A stretch of DNA of 23,789 nucleotides from DATGFB01 sp032160545 (GTDB taxonomy: Bacteria > Actinomycetota > Actinomycetes > Mycobacteriales > Jatrophihabitantaceae). The notes below the pieces were generated by a model that worked only from the letters and a program-made list of their open reading frames with translations, was not told the DNA's origin and did not search any database. Shown here one piece after another: positions 15,471 to 21,854 of this stretch. The DNA is taken from positions 1 through 23,789 of the forward strand of contig JAVHVN010000145.1 of NCBI GenBank assembly GCA_032160545.1. The letters run 5' to 3'. A program made the position numbers and the translations under genes. Positions within the stretch are counted from its first letter, which is position 1; every line of letters begins with the position of its first letter.

Positions 15471-16235
15471 GTGCTGGCTGACGGCGGGTTCTCGCACACC
15501 GTCACCGACGGCCCACTGCTGGTGGCAGCCGGGGTAGCGGCCCTCGTCGGGCTGATCGGGTTCCTGTCGCCGTGCGTCCTGCCCCTCGTCCCGGGCTACC
15601 TCTCCTACGTCGCGGGCCTCTCGGGCAGCAGCACCGACACCGCGCACGCGCGGCGGCGCATGGTGGCCGGCGCCGGGCTGTTCGTGCTCGGGTTCACCGT
15701 GGTGTTCGTGGCCGAAGGGGTGCTGTTCGGCAGCCTCGGCGCGGCGATCCGCAACCATGCCGTCGCGATCGAGCGGGTGCTCGGCGTGGTGACGATCGTG
15801 ATGGGCGTGGTGTTCCTCGGCGGCATCGGCTTCCTGCAGCGCGAGGTGCGCATCCACCGCCTGCCCGCCGCCGGGCTGCTCGGCGCGCCGCTGCTCGGCG
15901 CCGCCTTCGGCCTGGCGTGGGCGCCGTGCCTCACCCCCACCGTCGGCGCGGTGTACAGCCTCTCGTTCGACCAGGGGACGGCCGGACGCGGCGCGTTCCT
16001 CGCGGCGTGTTACTGCCTGGGCCTCGGCGTGCCGTTCGTGCTCGTGGCTCTCGGTGTGGGCTGGGTGTCCGGTGCGCTCGGCTTCGTGCGCAGGCACGCC
16101 CGTGCCGTCAGTCGTGTCGGCGGGGTGCTGCTGATCGTCATCGGCGTGCTGCTGGTCAGCGGCGAGTGGAACCACTGGATGGACGCGCTGCGGACGTCCG
16201 TCGGCTCCCGCACCGGCATCGGGGCGGACCTGTGA
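15471..16235 (+). CDS. ccdA: Cytochrome c biogenesis protein CcdA (thiol reductant transporter)
   Basis: 254 residues, about six transmembrane helices. It carries reducing equivalents from cytoplasmic thioredoxin across the membrane to the ResA-like lipoprotein. The two redox cysteines are C35 in FLSPCVLPLVPGYLSYVAGL (helix 1) and C153 in LAWAPCLTPTVGAVYSL (helix 4), both in the family-typical Pro-containing contexts. The GTG start at 15471 follows the previous stop by three bases. The stop overlaps the GTG of resB (16232-16235), so it is part of a tightly coupled System II operon. No odd features. Confidence 0.96.
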   Translation: MLADGGFSHTVTDGPLLVAAGVAALVGLIGFLSPCVLPLVPGYLSYVAGLSGSSTDTAHARRRMVAGAGLFVLGFTVVFVAEGVLFGSLGAAIRNHAVAIERVLGVVTIVMGVVFLGGIGFLQREVRIHRLPAAGLLGAPLLGAAFGLAWAPCLTPTVGAVYSLSFDQGTAGRGAFLAACYCLGLGVPFVLVALGVGWVSGALGFVRRHARAVSRVGGVLLIVIGVLLVSGEWNHWMDALRTSVGSRTGIGADL

Positions 16236-17827
16236 CCGCCACCGCGCAGACGCGTCCCGCGACCGTGCCGGCACCCGGTCCGCGTCGCAGGCTGCGCTCC
16301 GCGCTGCGACCGGTACGGATGGTGTGGCGCCGGCTCACCAGCATGCGCACGGCGCTGATCCTGCTGTTCCTGCTGGCCGTCGCCGCGGTGCCGGGGTCGC
16401 TGCTGCCGCAGCGTCCGCTCAACCCCTCGAAGACCGATGCCTACCTCGCGAGCCATGGCGCATGGGGCCGGTTCCTCAACACGATCGGCATGTTCGACGT
16501 CTTCGGAGCGCCGTGGTTCGCCGCCATCTACCTGCTGCTGTTCGTCTCGCTCGTCGGCTGCCTCGTGCCGCGGATCCGGCTGCACGCCCGCGCCGTCGTC
16601 CGCGCTCCGCTGCCGGCGCCGCGCAACCTCGACCGGCTGCCCGAGTCGGCGTCGTTCGACGTGCCGCTCGCACCCACGGCGGCGGCGAGCGCCCTGCGGT
16701 CGTCCCTCGGGCGCAGGTGGCGCGTCGTCACCCGCGAGGAACCCGGCGGCGTGCTCACCCTCTCGGCCGAGAAGGGTTACTCGCGCGAGACCGGCAACCT
16801 GCTGTTCCACGTCGCGCTGCTCGTCACGCTGGTGCTGATCGCGATCGGGCGCCTCTACAGCTACCAGGGCTCGATCATCGTGATCCAGGGCAAGGACCAC
16901 GGCTTCTGCAACGTCGTCACGTCGTACGACACGTGGAACCCCGGCCGCTTCGCGGCACAGGGAAAGGTGAGCCCGGCGCCGTTCTGCGTGGACCAGATGA
17001 GCAGGTTCACCGCCGAGTACACCGCCGCCGGCGAGGCCAAGACCTTTGCTGCGGACGTCGTCTACCGGCCCACGATCGACAGCGCGCCGGTGAACGCGCG
17101 CATCACCGTGAACCACCCGCTGCGGCTCGAGGGTGATCGGCTCTACCTGATCGGCCACGGCTTCGCGCCGCAGATCACGGTGCGGATGCCGAACGGGACG
17201 GTGCGCCACGACACGGCCGCGTTCATCCCCACCGACGCGACGACGTTCCTGTCGGAGGGTGCGTTCAAGGAGCAGGGCGGCGCCGTCGGCACGAACCAGG
17301 ACGTCGGCATCTCGGGGTTCTTCGCGCCGACACCGAAGGACAGCGGCGGCGGGGTCATCACCTCGGTGTCGCCACAGGTCAACAATCCGGTGCTCGGCAT
17401 CTTCGTCTATCTCGGCAGCCTCAACGCCAACGGCCTGCCCCAGTCCGTGTACTCGCTCGACACCAGCAAGATGACGAAGATCGGCGCGGCAAACCTGCGC
17501 GTCGGCGAGTCGCAGTCCTTCCCGAACGGCGTCTCGGTGACCTTCGACGGCTGGGTCCCGTGGGCAAGCATGCAGGTCAGCCACGACCCGTCGCAGACCT
17601 GGCTGCTGCTGTCCGCGAGCGCGATGGTGCTCGGGTTGCTCGGCTCGCTCGGCGTGCGGCGGCGCCGCGTGTGGGTCCGGCTCACCCCGTCCGCTCCCGC
17701 TCAGGACGCCTCGCCTACGGTGGTGTCTGTCGGAGGGCTCGCGCGCAGCGACTCGGGCAACTTTCCCACCGAGTTCAGCGGGCTGGCCGAGCGACTGCGC
17801 AGTGCGGTCGGACGAGAAGGGGAGTGA
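16232..17827 (+). CDS. resB: Cytochrome c biogenesis protein ResB (CcsB1/Ccs1-type)
   Basis: 531 residues. Four transmembrane helices at about 39-58, 94-113, 190-209 and 457-476 flank a large extracytoplasmic domain (~212-455), the ResB/Ccs1 topology. TSMRTALILLFLLAVAAVPGS and RPLNPSKTDAYLASHG in the first part and ETGNLLFHVALLVTLVLIAIG before helix 3 are characteristic; the histidine in LLFHVALL is a candidate haem ligand. Two cysteines outside the membrane (C226 in GFCNVV and C252 in PFCVD) look conserved in actinobacterial members and may be redox partners of the ResA-like protein (inference). With CcsB it forms the haem export and cytochrome c synthetase complex. GTG start overlaps ccdA; the last ~55 residues are a cytoplasmic, Ser/Arg-rich tail. 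Confidence 0.95.
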   Translation: MTATAQTRPATVPAPGPRRRLRSALRPVRMVWRRLTSMRTALILLFLLAVAAVPGSLLPQRPLNPSKTDAYLASHGAWGRFLNTIGMFDVFGAPWFAAIYLLLFVSLVGCLVPRIRLHARAVVRAPLPAPRNLDRLPESASFDVPLAPTAAASALRSSLGRRWRVVTREEPGGVLTLSAEKGYSRETGNLLFHVALLVTLVLIAIGRLYSYQGSIIVIQGKDHGFCNVVTSYDTWNPGRFAAQGKVSPAPFCVDQMSRFTAEYTAAGEAKTFAADVVYRPTIDSAPVNARITVNHPLRLEGDRLYLIGHGFAPQITVRMPNGTVRHDTAAFIPTDATTFLSEGAFKEQGGAVGTNQDVGISGFFAPTPKDSGGGVITSVSPQVNNPVLGIFVYLGSLNANGLPQSVYSLDTSKMTKIGAANLRVGESQSFPNGVSVTFDGWVPWASMQVSHDPSQTWLLLSASAMVLGLLGSLGVRRRRVWVRLTPSAPAQDASPTVVSVGGLARSDSGNFPTEFSGLAERLRSAVGREGE

Positions 17828-17829
17828 CG

Positions 17830-18843
17830 GTGGCCGGTATCGACGGCTCGATGGCCCACCTGTCGGACTCGCTGTTCACGACAGCAATCGCCGTGTACGC
17901 GCTCGGCATGGTCGGCTTCGTCGCCGAGTACTCGTTCGGCAAGCGCGGTCGGGTGGCCGCCACCGTGCCCGTGGCCGTCCCGGCGCGCGAACTCGTCGGC
18001 GCGGGCGGCCCGCCCGTGCGCACGCCCGTGACTCCCGCCGCGCCCGTCTCGAGCGAGAAGAACTCCGCCGCCGACCGCATCGGCCGGTTCTCGTACGTCA
18101 TCACGGTCCTCGGCGCGCTCGTCCACGCCGGATCGATCGCCGTGCGTGCGCTCGCGGTCGACGCCGTGCCGTGGAGCAACATGTACGAGTTCGCGTCGGT
18201 CGCCGGCCTCGTGGGCGTGATCGCGTTCCTCGCGGTGCTGTGGAAGGCGCCGCAGATCCGCCACCTCGGCGGGTTCATCCTGCTGCCGGTCATCCTGATG
18301 ATGTTCCTGGCGGGCACCGTCCTGTACTCGCGGGCGCAACCGCTCGTACCCGCGCTGCAGTCGTACTGGCTCGCGATCCACGTCACCCTGGTCTCGATCG
18401 CCGAGGGCGCGCTGATGACGAGCGCGGTGCTGACCGTCCTGTACCTCGTGAAGTCCCGCTCAGACCGGGTGCTGGCGACGCCGGGCGCGCGCTCGGGTGC
18501 GCTCGTCCGCTTCGGCAGCCGGCTGCCGGCCGCCACGACCCTCGACAAGGTCGCGTACCGGGTCGTGGCCTTCTCGTTCCCGCTCTACACCGTCGCGATC
18601 ATCTGCGGCGCGATCTGGGCAGAGGCCGCGTGGGGCCGGTACTGGGGCTGGGACCCCAAGGAGACCTGGGCGTTCATCGTCTGGGTCATCTACGCGGGGT
18701 ACCTGCACGCGCGTGCGACCGCGGGCTGGAAGGGCCGGGCCGCGGCGTGGGTCAACCTGCTCGGCTTCTTCGCGATCACGTTCAACTTCCTGATCGTGAA
18801 CATCGTCGTCTCGGGGCTGCACTCCTACGCCGGCCTGAGCTGA
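17830..18843 (+). CDS. ccsB: Cytochrome c biogenesis protein CcsB (CcsA/HemC-handling WWD protein)
   Basis: 337 residues, about eight transmembrane helices. The haem-binding WWD motif is intact: W268-G-R-Y-W-G-W-D-P-K-E-T-W (268-280), preceded by GAIWAEAAW. Conserved histidines include one in LVHAGS, one in LAIHVTLVSIAEGAL and the C-terminal SGLHSYAG. It transports haem and, with ResB, attaches it to apocytochrome c outside the membrane. Two in-frame GTG codons compete: 17824, overlapping the resB stop, and 17830, which has AAGGGGAG ending five bases upstream. The second is chosen for its far stronger ribosome site; the change is two residues. A strong hairpin follows 14 bp after the stop, closing the operon. 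Confidence 0.95.
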   Translation: MAGIDGSMAHLSDSLFTTAIAVYALGMVGFVAEYSFGKRGRVAATVPVAVPARELVGAGGPPVRTPVTPAAPVSSEKNSAADRIGRFSYVITVLGALVHAGSIAVRALAVDAVPWSNMYEFASVAGLVGVIAFLAVLWKAPQIRHLGGFILLPVILMMFLAGTVLYSRAQPLVPALQSYWLAIHVTLVSIAEGALMTSAVLTVLYLVKSRSDRVLATPGARSGALVRFGSRLPAATTLDKVAYRVVAFSFPLYTVAIICGAIWAEAAWGRYWGWDPKETWAFIVWVIYAGYLHARATAGWKGRAAAWVNLLGFFAITFNFLIVNIVVSGLHSYAGLS

Positions 18844-18857
18844 CGCCGGACGGGAGC

Positions 18858-18888
18858 GCGGGCCGCCCCCGAATGGGGAGCGGCCCGC
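18858..18888. terminator. Strong bidirectional hairpin terminator
   Basis: GCGGGCCGC (18858-18866) and GCGGCCCGC (18880-18888) are perfect inverted repeats. Inside them CCCC (18867-18870) pairs with GGGG (18875-18878) around a GAAT tetraloop, with a single bulged A. This gives a 13-bp stem between the convergent ccsB and collagen-like genes. No T-tract is present, as is common for actinobacterial terminators. Confidence 0.7.
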
Positions 18889-18904
18889 AGTCGTGCCACC
18901 GAGA

Positions 18905-19675
18905 TCAGGCGACCGCGGTGAGGGTGAACGTGAACCCGGTGTCGGCGTCGAAGTGCAGCACCAGCGTCCCGCCCCCGCTGCCGGAGCTCTGCTCGAACCC
19001 GGTGAAGTGGGCCCCGCCGACGACGGTGACGTTGGGGACCGGCGACTTGCCGTTGTTGTTCAGGTTGCGTGACCACGTGATCGTGTAGACGTGGCCGGCC
19101 TTGCTGATCGCGTACCCCGGGGTCGCGTTGCCGAAGCAGTTGCTGGCGTCGCCGTTGACGCACCCGCCGACCGCCTGGATGCCCGTCGCGCCCTGGATGC
19201 CCTGCGCGCCCTGGATGCCCTGCGGACCCTGGGGACCCTGGATGCCCTGATCGCCCTTCGCGCCCTGGATGCCCTGTGGACCAGTGGCGCCGGTGTCCCC
19301 CGGATCGCCCTTCGGCCCCTGCGGACCCGGCACCCCCTGGTCCCCCTTGGCGCCCTGCGGCCCTGCGGGGCCGGCCGGGCCGGGACCGCCTGCGGGTCCC
19401 TGAATGCCCTGCGGCCCGACGGGGCCTTGCAACCCCGTGGAGTTCCAGGTCAGCGCGGTCTCGGTCGACTTGCAGGCCGTCCCCGCCGAGACGACGCGTA
19501 CCGCGCCGCCCGGTGAGAACGCGGTCGCCTTCGTGACGCACGCATGGATCACGTTCGCGTCGTCGGCGGCGGACGCCGCCATGGTGCCGAACATGGTCGC
19601 GCCGACGACGAGCCCGCCCGTCGTCGCGATGATCTTGGCGCGCCGCCCGGTGCGGCGCGTCGTTCCCTCCGCCAT
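18905..19675 (-). CDS. Secreted collagen-like (Gly-X-Y repeat) protein
   Basis: 256 residues. The N-terminus is a Sec-type signal peptide: basic RRTGRRAK, a hydrophobic core (~14-32), and AASA|AD cleavage near residue 36. Residues ~37-80 form a small domain with IHACV and VSAGTACKSTETALTWN (C46, C68 probably disulfide-linked), a module that I recall commonly precedes collagen repeats in actinobacteria. Residues 81-167 are 29 Gly-X-Y triplets without interruption, rich in GPQ, GIQ, GAK-GDQ and GDP/GDT. The C-terminal ~85 residues (C172, C180; beta-rich, Gly/Asn-rich) are likely a globular trimerisation or surface domain. No sortase motif or membrane anchor was seen, so it is exported and either released or wall-associated by other means. 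ATG 19675 follows a run of seven G. It has its own predicted promoter. Function unknown. Confidence 0.88.
   Translation of the reverse strand: MAEGTTRRTGRRAKIIATTGGLVVGATMFGTMAASAADDANVIHACVTKATAFSPGGAVRVVSAGTACKSTETALTWNSTGLQGPVGPQGIQGPAGGPGPAGPAGPQGAKGDQGVPGPQGPKGDPGDTGATGPQGIQGAKGDQGIQGPQGPQGIQGAQGIQGATGIQAVGGCVNGDASNCFGNATPGYAISKAGHVYTITWSRNLNNNGKSPVPNVTVVGGAHFTGFEQSSGSGGGTLVLHFDADTGFTFTLTAVA
19175..19435 (-). repeat. Collagen Gly-X-Y repeat tract (29 triplets)
   Basis: A nine-base periodic tract in which every third codon is Gly (GGN, seen as NCC on the + strand). Larger units built from GIQ-GPQ/GAK-GDQ modules recur, so internal duplication has probably extended it; slippage or recombination could alter its length in frame. 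Confidence 0.85.
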
Positions 19676-19728
19676 AGCCCCCCCAATTCGTGCCGCGCGC
19701 GCACAATGCGACGCGACGAAACGAGCGG

Positions 19729-19757
19729 ACGATAATGAAGCAGGCAGGGCTTGTCCA
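19729..19757 (-). promoter_or_regulatory. Predicted promoter of the collagen-like gene
   Basis: On the minus strand TGGACA (19752-19757; five of six to TTGACA) and TATCGT (19729-19734; four of six to TATAAT) are separated by exactly 17 bases. Transcription would start near 19722, leaving a ~46-base leader. The 180-bp gap is noticeably more A/T-rich than its surroundings, in line with a regulatory region. Confidence 0.45.
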
Positions 19758-19843
19758 CGAATGAGCCGGGAATGCCGTTGCGCACTTACGCCCGGTTCAC
19801 ACCGCTTATCGATGTGCAAATGTATGACCGGAATGTCGAGTTC

Positions 19844-19856
19844 GGCGGACTCCGCC
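19844..19856 (-). terminator. Hairpin directly after the second glycosyltransferase gene
   Basis: GGCGG-ACT-CCGCC (extendable to a 13-base odd palindrome) begins at the base next to the TAG stop of the glycosyltransferase. It may end that transcript before the separately promoted collagen-like gene. The stem is short, and there is no T-tract. Confidence 0.35.
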
Positions 19857-21854
19857 CTATCCGGCATTCAGGTCGTAGACGGTCGACGTTCCGATCGTCT
19901 GGGCGGTGAACGTGGACGTGACCCACTGCTGAATGGCATACGCCGTCGAGGTATTCGCGGCCGTCGACCCGATGAAGCCCTGCGGGTCGGCGATGTAGTA
20001 GTGCACCTGGTGAGTTGCCACGAGGGCCTTGAAGGCGTCGAGCGTGATCGCGGGATCCGTGCCGTTGTAGCCGCCCAGCGACATCACGGCGTCACCGGTC
20101 GCGAGCTCGAGCGATGCCGCCTCGTTGTCACCGGTCGTCGCGGCGACCCACCCGTAGGACGCGCTGCCGGCCTGCAGTGCCGAGGTGAGCGCGCTGCTCA
20201 CCGACGTCGCACCGCCCAGCCCGCCGGCGCGTCCACCGCCCGTGCCACCGGTGCCGCCTCGGGCGAACCCGCCGGCCCCGCCGGGCGTGAAACCGCCGCC
20301 ACCGCCGGGCGCCAAACCGCCGCCAACGCCGGGACGGCCGCGCGCGCCGCGCCCGCCGCCTGCGCCGAAGCCGCCGCTCGCGACGGGGCCGGCCGAGGGG
20401 ATCGCACCGGTGTGCGGCGTCGAGGCGGTCTGCACCGCGTACGCACCCGGGGCGACGAGCAGTGCGAGCGCCACGAGCGGGGCGACGAGGGCGGCGCGGG
20501 CCAGGCGGCGGTTGAGGATCGCGGCGACGGCAGCGGCGCCGGCGAGCAGCACGACCCACCGCAGTCCCGGGTGCCACGACGCACGGCCGAGCAGCTCGTA
20601 CGACCAGACAGCGGCCACGGCGACGAGGGTGGCGAGCGCGTAGCGCGCCTGCTCCCTGGACCGCTCGCGCCACAGCACCGCGACGCCGATGCCGACCCCC
20701 GCGGCGATCGCCGGGGCAAGTGCCACCGTGTAGTAGGGGTGGATGATTCCGCTCGCGAAACTCAGCACCACACCGGTCACGAGCAGCCAGCCGCCCCACA
20801 CGATCACGCTCGCGCGCAGTGCATCGGTGCGGGCTCGGCGCGCGGTGATCCAGCCGACCGCGGCGAACCCGACGAGCGCCGCGGGCAGCAGCCAGCTGAT
20901 CTGCGCGCCCATGTCGGAACCGAACAGGCGGAACAGGCCGGTGCCGCCGGAAGAGAAACCGCCCGCTCCGCCGGTGACGCTGCCGTTGTTGTCGCCGCCG
21001 GTCAGGCGGCCGACGCCGTTGTAACCGAACGTGAGCTGGAGGATCGAGTTGGTGGTCGAGCCGCCTATGTACGGGCGTGAGCCGGCCGGCCATAGCGAGA
21101 CGAGCGCGACCCACCACCCCGCGGCGAGCACGAGCGCACCCGTCGACGCCGCGATGTGCAGCACGCGCCTGCGCACCGTCGTCGGCGCGGCGACGAGGTA
21201 GGCGGCGTAGAACCCGGGCAGTACGAGCAGCCCCTGCAGCATCTTGGTCAGGAACGCGAACCCGATCAGCGCACCGGCGAATGCGAGCCAGCGCCAGCTC
21301 GCCCTCTCCGCTGCGCGGACCGTCGCGTACGCCGCGGCGGTCATGAGCAGCACGAGCAGCGCGTCCGGGTTGTCGTAACGGAACATCAGGGCGGCGACCG
21401 GGGTGAGCGCGAGAGCGGCGCCCGCGAGCAGACCGCCGGCGTGCCCGGCGACCCGCTTCACCGCGAGGTACAGGATCGCGACCGCGCCGACGCCTTCGAG
21501 TGCCTGAGGGACGAGCACCGACCAGGAGCTCATGCCGAACAGCCGCACCGACAGGTCCATCACCCACAGCGACGCCGGCGGCTTGTCGACGGTGATGAAG
21601 TTGGACGAGTCCAGCGAGCCGAACAGGAACGCCGCCCAGCTCTTGCTGCCGGCCTGCGCCGCGGCTGCGTAGAACTGGTTGGCCCATCCCGACTGTGAGA
21701 GCCCGAGAAGGTACAGCGCAGCGGTGCCGAGCAGCAGCCCGACGAACGAGAGCCGCTCGCCGTGCCGCCGCCAGCGGCTGTCGGGTGACGGGTGTGGCGA
21801 CTCGGGCTCCGGCGCCGGTGGCACCAGCGCCGCACCGACGACCGTGGCGCTCAC
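19857..21854 (-). CDS. GT39/ArnT-type polytopic glycosyltransferase (YkcA/YkcB-like), second of a tandem pair
   Basis: 665 residues, complete. A short Pro-rich cytoplasmic N-terminus is followed by a first helix (~36-52) and the first outer loop, containing FYAAAAQAGSKSWAAFLFGS and the family signature NFITVDKPPASLWVMDL (86-101; D90 candidate catalytic acid), then about ten more helices to ~485. FRYDNPDALLVLLM (158-171) is a second conserved acidic site. Residues 493-550 are a Gly-rich linker, and 551-665 match the C-terminal domain of YkcA/YkcB-like putative mannosyltransferases (ELATGDAVMSLGGYNGTDPA, HYYIAD, STVYDL). Such enzymes use polyprenyl-phosphate sugars to glycosylate lipids or proteins on the outer membrane face. 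GTG 21854 overlaps the stop of the upstream paralog (GTGA). Open frame extends much further upstream but only as antiparallel shadow. Acceptor unknown. Confidence 0.88.
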   Translation of the reverse strand: MSATVVGAALVPPAPEPESPHPSPDSRWRRHGERLSFVGLLLGTAALYLLGLSQSGWANQFYAAAAQAGSKSWAAFLFGSLDSSNFITVDKPPASLWVMDLSVRLFGMSSWSVLVPQALEGVGAVAILYLAVKRVAGHAGGLLAGAALALTPVAALMFRYDNPDALLVLLMTAAAYATVRAAERASWRWLAFAGALIGFAFLTKMLQGLLVLPGFYAAYLVAAPTTVRRRVLHIAASTGALVLAAGWWVALVSLWPAGSRPYIGGSTTNSILQLTFGYNGVGRLTGGDNNGSVTGGAGGFSSGGTGLFRLFGSDMGAQISWLLPAALVGFAAVGWITARRARTDALRASVIVWGGWLLVTGVVLSFASGIIHPYYTVALAPAIAAGVGIGVAVLWRERSREQARYALATLVAVAAVWSYELLGRASWHPGLRWVVLLAGAAAVAAILNRRLARAALVAPLVALALLVAPGAYAVQTASTPHTGAIPSAGPVASGGFGAGGGRGARGRPGVGGGLAPGGGGGFTPGGAGGFARGGTGGTGGGRAGGLGGATSVSSALTSALQAGSASYGWVAATTGDNEAASLELATGDAVMSLGGYNGTDPAITLDAFKALVATHQVHYYIADPQGFIGSTAANTSTAYAIQQWVTSTFTAQTIGTSTVYDLNAG
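20205..20378 (-). repeat. Gly-rich linker-encoding repeat in the second glycosyltransferase
   Basis: 58 residues, over half of them Gly, in GG-x/GGG-x units with a few Arg, Phe and Pro, coded by GGC/GGG-rich DNA. It separates the membrane domain from the C-terminal extracytoplasmic domain and is compositionally like PGRS-type sequence, although it is a linker here. Confidence 0.7.

Noticed and set aside
19175..19435. Regular repeats as a CRISPR array
   Set aside because: The periodicity is nine bases with Gly in each triplet, inside one long open frame; there are no 28-37-bp repeats with unique spacers.
20205..20378. Gly-rich tract as a PE_PGRS-type gene
   Set aside because: It is an internal linker in a polytopic glycosyltransferase and no PE domain is present.
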